NCBI GenBank assembly: GCA_964221845.1
Contig: CAXPZW010000037.1
Span: forward strand, 1 to 64,000
DNA: 64,000 nucleotides
Source: CAXPZW01 sp964221845
GTDB taxonomy: Bacteria; Bacteroidota; Bacteroidia; Flavobacteriales_D; Sanyastnellaceae
Direction of reading: 5' to 3'
The notes under the pieces were generated by a model that ran no database searches, had not been told where the DNA came from, and saw nothing but the letters and a program-made list of their open reading frames with translations. Positions 49,679 through 58,375 of the stretch are shown here, piece after piece. Each line of letters starts with the position of its first letter. Position 1 is the first letter of the stretch. A program made the translations under genes and the position numbers.

Positions 49679-51460
49679 TCAGACCTCCAGTCCAATCACA
49701 AGGATGTCGTCCACCTGCTCGGTGCGGCCTTTCCAGTCTTGGAACCTGGTTTTGAGTTCCATTTCCTGATCAATGAGGGACATGTCTTGGAACTCGGTGA
49801 GCATTTGGGTGAAGCGCTTCTTGGTGAACTTCTTGTCGCGTTCGCCGCCGAATTGGTCGTAATAGCCGTCGGTGGTCATATAGATGCGGTCGCCCTTTTG
49901 CAGGGGGATGATGTGCTCGGTAAAGCGCTTGTTGTCCACCTTGAACGTACCGCCAATGGCTTGGCGTTCGCCTTTGAAGATGGTGAGCTCGCCGTCGCGG
50001 ATGAAGTAGAGGTTGTGGAACGCGCCTGAGAAGCGCATTTCCATGGCGTCAAAATCAAAGTGGCACATGCTCATGTCCATGCCGGTGGACACGTTGGTAT
50101 CGGTCTCGTGTTGCTTCATCTCGCGGATCACCAAATCGTCGATGCCGTTCATGATGTCCGCGGTAGAGGAGGTTTGCTTGTCGATTACAACCTGGCTCAG
50201 GAAGTTTGAACCGTTCATGCTCATGAAGGCCCCCGGCACGCCGTGTCCAGTGCAATCCACCGCTGCAATCCAGCAGGCGTTGCCCTTTTGATAGTGCCAG
50301 TAGAAGTCGCCTGAGACGATGTCCTTGGGGCGCCAGCACACGAAGGATTGTGCGAAGCTCTCTTGGATCACCGAGCGCGAAGGCAGCATCAATTGTTGGA
50401 TGTGCTTGGCGGCGATGATGGACTCGGTCATTTGAAGGAAGTTGGTGCGCATCACCTCGGTCATGTGTTCGCGTTCGTCGGCCTGTTGGCGCATGACTTG
50501 GTTGGCCTTGGTGAGGTCCTGGGTGCGTTCGCGGATGATGTCTTCCATTTCAGTGAGCACCTTGTTGAGCCGCTGCTCTGAACGCTTAATGTCGGTGATA
50601 TCAGTCACGTTCATCACATAGTGCCCAGGCTTGTCTGGGGAAGAGGTGAAGCGGATTTGAGCAAACAACTGTGCGCCTCCAAAATCACGCATCTCTAGTT
50701 TTTCTTGGAATTGACGGTGATCGTTGACCAGTGCATTCAGCATGTTACGCATGGCCTTAGTTTCTTCTTGGATGAAGAAGGTGGGCCAATGGGATTGCAA
50801 TTCCTGGACGTTGAGGTCACCAAAGAGGGCCAGGAAGGCTTGGTTACAATGTTCAAAATCGAGGTAAGACCAGAGTTCTTTGAGAGTGTCAAAGGACAAC
50901 CCGCGCAAACGCGGGTAACGTTCTTTGATGTCATCGGGTTTGCGGAAGGTGACCTCACACAACGGAACGCCGGCGTGGTGGAAGATTTGGGTGAAGCGGT
51001 TCTCGGTTTCCACCAAGTTGAGCTTCAGGTTGCGGCTGGTGTTGAGCCCGTGGCGCTTGACCAAGGCGTTGTCGACCGCCACGCCCAATCGCATGAGCGA
51101 GGACTTGACCACGTAGTCGTCCACGCCTTCTTTGATGGTGTTGAGCAGGGTTTCTTCCGGGAGCTGGCCGGTGACCAGTATGAAGGGAATCTCCAGCCCT
51201 TTTTGTTGGACCAGCTGCAGGGCCTCCAGGCCTGTGAACATCGGCAGGGCGTAATCGGCAATGATTACGTCCGGCGCGCGTTCAGCTAGAGCCTGGATGA
51301 AGCCTGCGCGGTCTTTGACGTGGCGCACGGACCAGGAAGGGAATTCCGAGTGGATCTCGTGGCACATCAGGTCTGCGTCGAGTTGGTAGTCCTCGAGCAG
51401 CAGGATGGAGATGCTTTGCTCGGCGAAGGTTACGCCGGCGGGGCGTGCTGTGGTGCTCAT
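49679..51460 (-). CDS. Receiver, PAS-like and SpoIIE/PP2C phosphatase signalling protein
   Basis: The 593-residue protein has a receiver domain (about 17-140) with phospho-acceptor Asp in PDVIIADYALPMFTGLEALQ and Lys in DDYVVKSS. A PAS-like region (about 150-300) ends YVMNVTDITDIKRSEQRLNK, followed by a coiled coil. The PP2C/SpoIIE domain (about 350-593) has SFVCWRPKDIVSGDFYWHYQ, VDCTGHGVPGAFMSMNGSN and RIYMTTDGYYDQFGGER. It should dephosphorylate serine or threonine of a partner, probably an anti-sigma antagonist, under receiver control. No STAS protein is near. It is the last gene of the cluster. Start ATG 51460; an upstream TTG is less likely. Confidence 0.9.
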   Translation of the reverse strand: MSTTARPAGVTFAEQSISILLLEDYQLDADLMCHEIHSEFPSWSVRHVKDRAGFIQALAERAPDVIIADYALPMFTGLEALQLVQQKGLEIPFILVTGQLPEETLLNTIKEGVDDYVVKSSLMRLGVAVDNALVKRHGLNTSRNLKLNLVETENRFTQIFHHAGVPLCEVTFRKPDDIKERYPRLRGLSFDTLKELWSYLDFEHCNQAFLALFGDLNVQELQSHWPTFFIQEETKAMRNMLNALVNDHRQFQEKLEMRDFGGAQLFAQIRFTSSPDKPGHYVMNVTDITDIKRSEQRLNKVLTEMEDIIRERTQDLTKANQVMRQQADEREHMTEVMRTNFLQMTESIIAAKHIQQLMLPSRSVIQESFAQSFVCWRPKDIVSGDFYWHYQKGNACWIAAVDCTGHGVPGAFMSMNGSNFLSQVVIDKQTSSTADIMNGIDDLVIREMKQHETDTNVSTGMDMSMCHFDFDAMEMRFSGAFHNLYFIRDGELTIFKGERQAIGGTFKVDNKRFTEHIIPLQKGDRIYMTTDGYYDQFGGERDKKFTKKRFTQMLTEFQDMSLIDQEMELKTRFQDWKGRTEQVDDILVIGLEV

Positions 51461-51553
51461 GTAAGCCGCTATTGTCTTTTCAATCAATGCAGTTGATTAC
51501 GGCAGGTTGAGCCGTTCAGAGTAGTACTCCAAAGATGGGAACTTAACCTTGGG

Positions 51554-52201
51554 TTATAGTTGAGCGGTCGGCGACAAATTGTGTAGGAGAATGTACTTGA
51601 TCATGTCCGAGTTGTTCTCCATGTTCATCTTTTGCAGGATGCGCGAACGGTAGGTGGAGATGGTCTTGGCGCTCAGTTTCAGCTGGTCGGCAATCACATT
51701 GTTGGCCTTGCCTTCGCCAATGGCCAAGAACACTTCGTACTCGCGGTCACTGAGGAGTTTGTGCGGCAGATCTTGGTTCTTGTTGTTCATCTCGCGGTAC
51801 AACAACTTGGTGATTTCTGGGCTGAGGTATTCGCCGCCGTCGTGGATGGAGCGGACGGCATCCACCAACACTTCGGGCTCAGAATCTTTGTGCAGGTAGC
51901 CGCTCGCGCCGGCCTTCAGCATGCGGATGGCAAACTGGTCCTCGGGGTACATGCTGAGCACCAGTACTTTCATGTCTGGGTAGAAAACCTTGATTTGCTT
52001 CAGCACTTCCAACCCACTTCGGCCAGGCAAAGACACGTCAAGGATAATCAAATCGGGCTGCACCTTGCGCAGGCGCTGAAGCAGTTCCTCACCCGAAGAA
52101 ATATCATCGGCCAAAATGTTGATGTCGGGGTAGCTCGACAGGAGTTGACGCAGTCCTTGGCGGACAATCTTGTGGTCATCGCAGATAACGATATCAATCA
52201 T
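51554..52201 (-). CDS. NarL/FixJ-family response regulator A
   Basis: The 215-residue protein starts MIDIVICDDHKIVRQGLRQL. The phospho-acceptor Asp is near 55 (LIILDVSLPGRSGLEVLKQ) and the Lys is in GYLHKDSEPE. The C-terminal LuxR-type helix-turn-helix has LSDREYEVFLAIGEGKANN and KLSAKTISTYRSRILQKMN. It is a close paralogue of the next gene (both have DQFAIRMLKAGASGYLHKDS). An own promoter element and an inverted-repeat pair lie upstream. Confidence 0.95.
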   Translation of the reverse strand: MIDIVICDDHKIVRQGLRQLLSSYPDINILADDISSGEELLQRLRKVQPDLIILDVSLPGRSGLEVLKQIKVFYPDMKVLVLSMYPEDQFAIRMLKAGASGYLHKDSEPEVLVDAVRSIHDGGEYLSPEITKLLYREMNNKNQDLPHKLLSDREYEVFLAIGEGKANNVIADQLKLSAKTISTYRSRILQKMNMENNSDMIKYILLHNLSPTAQL

Positions 52202-52228
52202 AGCTCGTGGTTTTCGAATTGTTTCCGA

Positions 52229-52236
52229 CAAAGGTA
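52229..52236 (-). promoter_or_regulatory. -7 promoter element of regulator A (TACCTTTG)
   Basis: On the minus strand TACCTTTG lies about 28 bases upstream of the ATG at 52201, so this gene can be transcribed on its own besides the operon. Confidence 0.45.
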
Positions 52237-52280
52237 TGATAAGGGTCCTGTCAGCGCGTTAGGATTGCATCCCTTGAACA

Positions 52281-52308
52281 TGTAGGTGAATTCCTACACG
52301 CGTGTAGG
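52281..52308. promoter_or_regulatory. TGTAGG/CCTACA inverted-repeat site upstream of regulator A
   Basis: TGTAGG (52281-52286), CCTACA (52293-52298) and TGTAGG (52303-52308) give overlapping inverted pairs; CCTACACGCGTGTAGG (52293-52308) is a perfect 16-bp palindrome. It lies about 50-75 bases upstream of the -7 element, a usual place for an activator. A matching site is at 54977-54995. Confidence 0.55.
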
Positions 52309-52329
52309 GCTCGAACAGGGGCGGGGTGC

Positions 52330-52968
52330 CTAGTTGTTGTACGCCAACTCGTGGATCATGATGTACTTCACCAGGTCCGAGTTGTTGTCCAGCGCCATCT
52401 TTTCCAGGATGCGCGAACGGTAGGTAGAAATGGTCTTGACCGAGAGCGACAGCTGCCGGGCGATGTCGCTGATGGATTTGCCTTCGCCGATGTAGAGCAT
52501 CACTTCAAACTCGCGGTCGGAAAGTGTGGTGTGGGGCAGTTCCGATGCATTGCTGTGCATCTGTCGGTAGAGCAGCTGTGAGATTTTGGGACTGAGGTAT
52601 TCGCCGCCTTGGCCGATGGTGGTGAGTGCCTCGTGCAGCACATCGGGGGCCGAGTCTTTGTGGAGGTATCCGCTGGCGCCTGCTTTGAGCATGCGGATAG
52701 CAAACTGGTCTTCGGGGAACATGCTGAGCACCAACACGCGGATGTCTGGGTAGCTGGCGCGGATTTGCTTGATGACTTCGAGTCCACTGCGACCAGGCAG
52801 GGACACGTCCAAGATGAGCAGTTCGGTTTCGTTTTTACGCAAGACTTGCAACAGGGCTTCGGCGCTTTCCGCCTCGCCAACCACATCAAACTCCGGGAAG
52901 ACGCCCACGATTTGCTTGAGGCCTTCGCGGACGATTTTGTGGTCGTCGCAAATGATGATTCGGGTCAT
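52330..52968 (-). CDS. NarL/FixJ-family response regulator B
   Basis: The 212-residue protein starts MTRIIICDDHKIVREGLKQI. The phospho-acceptor Asp is near 54 (ELLILDVSLPGRSGLEVIKQ) and the Lys is in GYLHKDSAPD. The LuxR-type helix-turn-helix has LSDREFEVMLYIGEGKSISD and SVKTISTYRSRILEKMA. Start overlaps the stop of the kinase gene by ATGA. It is the probable partner of that kinase. Confidence 0.95.
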   Translation of the reverse strand: MTRIIICDDHKIVREGLKQIVGVFPEFDVVGEAESAEALLQVLRKNETELLILDVSLPGRSGLEVIKQIRASYPDIRVLVLSMFPEDQFAIRMLKAGASGYLHKDSAPDVLHEALTTIGQGGEYLSPKISQLLYRQMHSNASELPHTTLSDREFEVMLYIGEGKSISDIARQLSLSVKTISTYRSRILEKMALDNNSDLVKYIMIHELAYNN

Positions 52969-54476
52969 GTTGTTTCAGTTGTCAGTTCGGGCGACGGGAT
53001 GCGAATGCTGATCCGCGTTCCTTCGCCCGGAGTGCCCTGAATATCCAAGGAGCCTTCCCAGGCCCGCAGGCGTTCCCCGATGCCGAACAAGCCCAGTGAT
53101 TTGGACTGCTTGGCTTTTTCAAGGTCGATGCCTACGCCGTTGTCGCGGATCTCCAACGTCAAGTCGCCATCGGCGTAGTCCAACTTCACCCAGGCTTGAC
53201 TGGCTTGGGCGTGTCGGTTGATGTTGGTCAGGGCTTCCTGTACAATCCGATACAAGGTAGTTGAAAGTTCTTTACCCGCTGTTTCTAACGCGGGGTTAAC
53301 TTCCAACTCGCATACGGTCTGGTGATTTTTGTTGTGCATGTCCACATGCCACTCCAAGGCGGGCACAAGGCCAATGTTGTCCAGCACCACCGGACGCAGT
53401 TCATGTGCGATGCGGCGCACGGTTTGAATGGTCTGGGTGTTGAGGTCAATCAGGTCGGCGAGTTTTTCCAGCATCCCTTCACGGTCCCAGCCTTCTTCCA
53501 TGTCTTTGATGCTCTTCTGCACCCAGTAGAGTCCCAATTTCGCCGCGGTCAATTCCTGGCCCAGTTGGTCGTGGATCTCCATGGAAATGCGCTTCTTCTC
53601 TTCATCGCGAATGGTCTCCAAGTGCTGGGAGAGCTGGTGCAAACGGTTGTTGACCTCGCAGAGCGCTTGCTCGTTTTGCTTTTGATGGGTGATGTCGGTG
53701 GCCACCAGGATGACTCCTTCGGTTTGGCCGTTCTGCCCCAAGGGTCCCATGCCCACGTGCCACCATTGGTTGATCTGGTCGCCGTCTTGATCTCCGATCT
53801 CCAAGGTACGCGAGGCTTTTTGTGCCCAGCAGATGCCCAACTCCATCATGAGTTGGTCTTCGTGACCGGGAAAGAGCTCGATGATTTTCATGCCCACCAA
53901 ATCGTGGGGTAGCTGTCCCGAAAATTGGCGGTTGGCATAGTCGATGATGCCGTTGCGGTCCGCGCGGAAAATCAGGTTGGGAGCGTTTTCGGCCAGCACC
54001 CGAAAGTTTTCTTCGCTTTGGCGCAGATTGGTGGTGGCCCGCTCTTTTTCCACCAGGTTGATCTTGTTCTCCAGCGCGTTGCTGATGGCGCTGGCCACAC
54101 GGGTCAAGTCGTCCTTGAGCAAATAGTCGTCGGCGCCGGCTTTGAGGCAGGCCACCGCAGTTTCTTCGTTCACCCGACCTGTGCAAATCACAAAGGGGAT
54201 GAATGCGTCGTGTTCACGCACAAAGGAGAGCGCTTCAATTCCCGTGTAGTCCGGCAAGTTGTAATCGCTGACTACCAGGTGAGGTTGGAGGGTGATGAAC
54301 ATCTCCTCAAACGCATCGCGCGAGGCGGCGTGGTGCACCTCGGTGGGGCGTTCCAATCGGCGCAGGTGGAGCATGAGCAGCTCGGCATCGCTGGGGCGAT
54401 CTTCCAGCAAGAGAATCACCAAAGTGGTGTTTCCCGCGGGCACGCGGTCTTGGAAGGTAGGTAGCGGTTCAAGCAT
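52965..54476 (-). CDS. Hybrid receiver-PAS-histidine kinase (HisKA_3 type)
   Basis: The 503-residue protein has an N-terminal receiver domain (about 18-140; Asp in PHLVVSDYNLPDYTGIEALS). A PAS domain follows (about 155-285: NFRVLAENAPNLIFRADRNG). The HisKA_3 dimerisation part has KRISMEIHDQLGQELTAAKL with the phospho-His near 302, and the ATPase domain has EALTNINRHAQASQAWVKLD and GLFGIGERLRAWEGSLDI. No membrane helix is present, so it is a cytoplasmic sensor. Kinases of this type phosphorylate NarL-type regulators, and two follow directly. Confidence 0.93.
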   Translation of the reverse strand: MLEPLPTFQDRVPAGNTTLVILLLEDRPSDAELLMLHLRRLERPTEVHHAASRDAFEEMFITLQPHLVVSDYNLPDYTGIEALSFVREHDAFIPFVICTGRVNEETAVACLKAGADDYLLKDDLTRVASAISNALENKINLVEKERATTNLRQSEENFRVLAENAPNLIFRADRNGIIDYANRQFSGQLPHDLVGMKIIELFPGHEDQLMMELGICWAQKASRTLEIGDQDGDQINQWWHVGMGPLGQNGQTEGVILVATDITHQKQNEQALCEVNNRLHQLSQHLETIRDEEKKRISMEIHDQLGQELTAAKLGLYWVQKSIKDMEEGWDREGMLEKLADLIDLNTQTIQTVRRIAHELRPVVLDNIGLVPALEWHVDMHNKNHQTVCELEVNPALETAGKELSTTLYRIVQEALTNINRHAQASQAWVKLDYADGDLTLEIRDNGVGIDLEKAKQSKSLGLFGIGERLRAWEGSLDIQGTPGEGTRISIRIPSPELTTETT

Positions 54477-54478
54477 GC

Positions 54479-54922
54479 TCAGATCAGTGTTTGATTGTGC
54501 GTTTTCCAGTAATACACCGATTCGCTGAGGGCCACCGAGTGTTCGTGGAAATTAATGGGTTTCACGATGTAGCTGTTGGCGCCTAGGTCGTAGGCGCGCT
54601 GGATGTCGGCCTCCACAGCAGAGCTACTGTGGATGACCACCGGCATGGTGCTGAATTCTGCGTGCTTTCGGATTTCCTCGAGGACTTCAAAACCGTTCAG
54701 TTTGGGCAGCTTCAAATCCAGCAGCACCAACTTGATTGGGGTCATCGAGCGCACGCCGGCATACGCACCTTGGCCCAACAAAAAGTCGAGGGCTTCGGCG
54801 CCGTCGCGCACGAGAAACACATTTTCATCTACGCCCTTTTTCTTGAGGGCGATCAGGGTCAGTTCAGCGTCGTGAGGGTTGTCTTCAACCAGCAGTACTT
54901 CGGTATTCTGCGCAGCAGACAT
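54479..54922 (-). CDS. Single-domain response regulator (Rcp1-like)
   Basis: The 147-residue protein is a lone receiver: EVLLVEDNPHDAELTLIALK, then LVLLDLKLPKLNGFEVLEEI (phospho-acceptor Asp near 65) and SYIVKPINFHEHSVALSESV. Long-alpha4 receivers like this (Rcp1-type) often pass phosphate between kinases and output proteins. First gene of the five-gene cluster; two bases separate its stop from the kinase start. Confidence 0.92.
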   Translation of the reverse strand: MSAAQNTEVLLVEDNPHDAELTLIALKKKGVDENVFLVRDGAEALDFLLGQGAYAGVRSMTPIKLVLLDLKLPKLNGFEVLEEIRKHAEFSTMPVVIHSSSAVEADIQRAYDLGANSYIVKPINFHEHSVALSESVYYWKTHNQTLI

Positions 54923-54953
54923 GGGCGTTCAGTCGTTCGGTTACTCACAAACA

Positions 54954-54973
54954 AAAGGGGCAAGCGCCCCTTT
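54954..54973 (-). terminator. Rho-independent terminator of the TPR-like gene
   Basis: The stem AAAGGGGC/GCCCCTTT with loop AAGC is followed on the minus strand by TTTTGTTTG. It lies between the TPR-like gene and the signalling cluster. Confidence 0.75.
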
Positions 54974-54976
54974 CTC

Positions 54977-54995
54977 TGTAGGTATGTGTCCTACA
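54977..54995. promoter_or_regulatory. TGTAGG-N7-CCTACA inverted repeat upstream of the signalling cluster
   Basis: TGTAGG (54977-54982) and CCTACA (54990-54995) repeat the arrangement found at 52281-52308. It lies 55 bases upstream of the first gene of the cluster, but a terminator hairpin is between them, so it may belong to the 3' end of the preceding gene. Confidence 0.45.
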
Positions 54996-54997
54996 TT

Positions 54998-55726
54998 TTA
55001 TCCTGCGATCATCTCGTAGGTGACCATAAATTCTTCGTTTTCTGAGAACAAACCGTGGCCCAGTTCCAGCCACTTGCGTGCTTCGCTGGTGCTGCCTTCG
55101 CTGTCGAACATGGTGGCGCAGTGAATCAGCGCATCTCGCAGCAGGTCGGTTTGGGTCTCGGTCAGGGCGTTGCTCGCGCCTTCGCCCATGAGGGTTTCGG
55201 CGGTTTCAAAACTCAGCTGTGCTTCACGCGTGCTCTTGGCCTTGTGCTCCATGCACCCTTTCATGATCCACGCGCCCACATCGTTGTTGTCCAGCTTTGT
55301 GAGGTTCTTGTAATTGCCCTTGGCTTTGGTGTATTTCTCGCTGCTGATATGGCCAAACGATTCGCTCATCATTGCTGCGCGCAGCTCGTCAAAGAATTCG
55401 ATGTAGTCGTCGTAATGCACATTGCTCTTGTCCTTCTTGCGATGTTTGACGGCATATTTGACGGATTCTTTGAAGGCATTCGGGTATTTTTCCTGAAGGT
55501 CCGGATCGTCGTCTTTCAACGAGATTTTTTGGTAGCCCATGGACATGTAGAGGTAGGGCATGGGATCCTTGCGGGTGTCCTCATCGAGCGTGTAGCGTTC
55601 GGCTTTCTGCAGTAGTTTCTCATACTTCTCGTCCACCAAAAGTTCCAGCAGATCTGGATAATCTTGGGCGAATGAGGGCAGCATGAGGCCTGCAAACAGA
55701 AAGAGGAGTAGCGATTTTTTCATCAT
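54998..55726 (-). CDS. Secreted TPR-like protein, unknown function
   Basis: The 242-residue protein has a signal peptide (MMKKSLLLFLFAGLMLPSFA). The mature part is helical and repeat-like: LLVDEKYEKLLQKAERYTLD, MPYLYMSMGYQKISLKDDDP, TKAKGNYKNLTKLDNNDVG and RDALIHCATMFDSEGSTSEA. This suggests TPR-like helices. No named family is recognised. Probably periplasmic. It lies upstream of the signalling cluster, in the same direction, with a terminator between. Confidence 0.75.
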   Translation of the reverse strand: MMKKSLLLFLFAGLMLPSFAQDYPDLLELLVDEKYEKLLQKAERYTLDEDTRKDPMPYLYMSMGYQKISLKDDDPDLQEKYPNAFKESVKYAVKHRKKDKSNVHYDDYIEFFDELRAAMMSESFGHISSEKYTKAKGNYKNLTKLDNNDVGAWIMKGCMEHKAKSTREAQLSFETAETLMGEGASNALTETQTDLLRDALIHCATMFDSEGSTSEARKWLELGHGLFSENEEFMVTYEMIAG

Positions 55727-55833
55727 AATCTGAGTTTGCGTGATCCGATATAAACAAAACTGGTGCCTAAATCAAAGTTAACACTTGAATTCCAAGAATA
55801 ATTCTTCAATCCGACTTGTTATTATCGCCGCTG

Positions 55834-58269
55834 ATGGCAACCGCTCCTGACACCCCACTCACCGGCCACGATTGGTTTGAAGCCCGCGGCTGGACGGCCC
55901 ACCCGTTCCAACAGGAGGCCTGGCGGCACTACGCCAATGCGGCCGACGGACTGGTCAACGCCCCAACAGGCAGCGGCAAAACCTACAGTTTGATGGTGCC
56001 TGCACTGCTGGATTTGGTCCAAGACGGAGCACCACCCAAAGGGTTGCAGGTGATTTGGATCACGCCCATTCGGGCCCTCACCAAAGAAATTTTCATCGCC
56101 GCCGACCGGATGATCACCGAGCTGGACTTGGACCTGACGGTAGGCATTCGCACCGGGGACACCCCCTCCTCGGAAAAAACCAAGCAGACCAAAAAGTGGC
56201 CGCACCTGTTGATCACCACCCCCGAAAGTCTGCACATCATCCTCGCCCGACGCAGCGCCATCAAGGATTTGCAAACCGTACGCGCGGTGGTGGTGGATGA
56301 GTGGCACGAACTCATCGGTTCCAAACGCGGAGTGCTGATGGAACTGGCCCTCAGCCGTATGAAAACCTGGTGCAAGCACCTGCGCATCTGGGGCATCTCG
56401 GCCACCATTGGCAACTTGGATGAAGCACGGGAAGTCCTTCTGGGCAAAGACCGGCAAGGCAAAGGGGTGGTGGTGCGCAGCGGCATCCAGAAGCAATTGA
56501 CGGTCCGCTCCATCCTCCCTGATAAAATCGAGACCATGCCCTGGCACGGGCACATCGGCATCCTGTTGATGGACCAGGTGGTGGAGCTCATCGCAAAGCA
56601 CCAATCCACCTTGATCTTCACCAACACCCGCGGCCAATGTGAAATCTGGTACCACCGCATCATCCATGAACATCCGGAGTTGTCGGGTCTCATTGCACTC
56701 CACCACGGTTCCATGGCCAAGGAGCAACGCTACTTTGTGGAGGACGCCCTGTACGACGGCAGGCTCAAAGCTGTGATCTGTACCTCCAGCTTAGACTTAG
56801 GGGTGGACTTTCGTCCGGTGGATGCCATTGTGCAAGTGGGCGGCCCAAAAGGAATAGCCCGGTTTGTGCAACGCGCCGGGCGCAGCGGCCACCGTCCCGG
56901 CGCAGAAAGCAAGATTTACTTTTTGCCCACCAACTCCCTCGAGCTCATCGAAGCAGCCGCCATGCGTACCGCCATCAAGGAGCAATACATGGAGTCCCGC
57001 GATCCGTACTTCCGCACCTTTGACGTGCTGGTGCAATACCTCACCACCTTGGCCGTAGGCGCCGGATTCCGCCCCGAAGAAATCCTGCCCGAAATCCGCA
57101 ACACCTTCTGCCTGGCCGAAATGAGCGATGAAGAATGGCACTGGTGCCTCTCGTTTGTCTCCAGTGGAGGACAGTCCCTGGCCAGCTACCCGGAATTCCA
57201 CAAAACCGAAATTGAGGAGGGCCTGTACCGGGTCACCAACCGCCGCATAGCGCGCCGTCACCGCATGAGTATCGGTACCATTGTGGGCGACATCAACCTC
57301 ACGGTCAAGTACAAAAACGGCAAGCGCATCGGCTCCATCGAAGAAAGCTTCCTCTCACGCATGCGTCCGGGCGATTCCTTTTGGTTTGCCGGACGCAGTT
57401 TGGAACTCATCCGCATCCGCGAAACCGTGGCCGAGGTCAAAGACACCAAACGCAAGACCGCCAAAATTCCGGCGTGGACCGGAGGGCGCTTGTCGTTCAC
57501 CAGCAACATGTCAGCCATGCTGCGCAAGAAGCTGGAGGAGACCGTAGAAGGCCGCACCCAAGACGTGGAGATGATCAAACTCAAGCCCCTTCTGGATTTG
57601 CAATTGGAGCGCTCGCACTTGCCTGCTGCCGGTGAGTTGTTGGTGGAACAGTTCCACACCGAAGAAGGGCACCACACCGTCTTTTTCCCCTTTGAAGGGC
57701 GATTGGTGCACGAAGGCATGGCCAGCATTGCAGCTTACCGCATTTCGCAAGAAGTGCCCATCACCTTTTCGCTGGCCTACAACGATTACGGGTTTGAGTT
57801 GCTGAGCCCCACACCGCTGGAACTGGACGAGGGCCGCATTCGCCGCGCCCTCAGCATCCAACACCTGACCCGCGATTTGCAGGCCGGCATCAACGCTACC
57901 GAAATGGCCAATCGCAAATTCCGGGACATCGCTGTCATTTCAGGGTTGGTGTTTCAAGGCTTTCCTGGAGAACCCGTGCGGGAGCGACACCTGCAAGGCC
58001 ACAGTCAGCTGTTTTTCAAGGTGTTTGAGGATCACGAACCGTCCAATTTGCTGCTGCGTCAAGCCTACGATGAAGTGATCGAGCACCAGTTGGAGATGTC
58101 GCGTTTTCGCGGATGCTTGGAACGCATAGCTGCTCAACGTTTGGTGCTCACCCTTCCACCCAAACCCACGCCATTTGCCTTCCCCATCATGGCCGACCGC
58201 CTGCGCGAGAAGATCACCTCGGAATCGGTGGAGGACCGATTGAAGCGCCTCTCGCTCGAATACCAGTAA
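55834..58269 (+). CDS. Lhr-type (ligase-associated) DEXH-box DNA helicase
   Basis: The 811-residue protein has two RecA-like domains. Walker A is GLVNAPTGSGKTYSLMVPAL (near 40), motif Ib-like LLITTPESLHIILARRSAIK, and motif II VVVDEWHELIGSKRGVLME. The second domain contains TLIFTNTRGQCEIWYHRII, VICTSSLDLGVDFRPVDAIV and the motif VI GIARFVQRAGRSGHRPGAES. The C-terminal Lhr core follows. This type usually sits next to an ATP-dependent DNA ligase and a metallo-beta-lactamase-like exonuclease in a DNA repair operon; neither is adjacent here. ATG 55834 is preferred over an upstream TTG. Confidence 0.93.
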   Translation: MATAPDTPLTGHDWFEARGWTAHPFQQEAWRHYANAADGLVNAPTGSGKTYSLMVPALLDLVQDGAPPKGLQVIWITPIRALTKEIFIAADRMITELDLDLTVGIRTGDTPSSEKTKQTKKWPHLLITTPESLHIILARRSAIKDLQTVRAVVVDEWHELIGSKRGVLMELALSRMKTWCKHLRIWGISATIGNLDEAREVLLGKDRQGKGVVVRSGIQKQLTVRSILPDKIETMPWHGHIGILLMDQVVELIAKHQSTLIFTNTRGQCEIWYHRIIHEHPELSGLIALHHGSMAKEQRYFVEDALYDGRLKAVICTSSLDLGVDFRPVDAIVQVGGPKGIARFVQRAGRSGHRPGAESKIYFLPTNSLELIEAAAMRTAIKEQYMESRDPYFRTFDVLVQYLTTLAVGAGFRPEEILPEIRNTFCLAEMSDEEWHWCLSFVSSGGQSLASYPEFHKTEIEEGLYRVTNRRIARRHRMSIGTIVGDINLTVKYKNGKRIGSIEESFLSRMRPGDSFWFAGRSLELIRIRETVAEVKDTKRKTAKIPAWTGGRLSFTSNMSAMLRKKLEETVEGRTQDVEMIKLKPLLDLQLERSHLPAAGELLVEQFHTEEGHHTVFFPFEGRLVHEGMASIAAYRISQEVPITFSLAYNDYGFELLSPTPLELDEGRIRRALSIQHLTRDLQAGINATEMANRKFRDIAVISGLVFQGFPGEPVRERHLQGHSQLFFKVFEDHEPSNLLLRQAYDEVIEHQLEMSRFRGCLERIAAQRLVLTLPPKPTPFAFPIMADRLREKITSESVEDRLKRLSLEYQ

Positions 58270-58333
58270 TCCTGACCGGCATTTTTTGCGGTTTTTTGGT
58301 GCTTTGGCGTCCCGCGATGCTAGGGGAGAACCC

Positions 58334-58341
58334 TACATTTG
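58334..58341 (+). promoter_or_regulatory. -7 promoter element (TACATTTG)
   Basis: TACATTTG lies 34 bases before the TonB-receptor ATG. A TTTG at 58303-58306 is 27 bases upstream, longer than the usual spacing. Confidence 0.45.
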
Positions 58342-58375
58342 CCACCGGCCTGAATGGGCCCAACCGAAACCTTGC

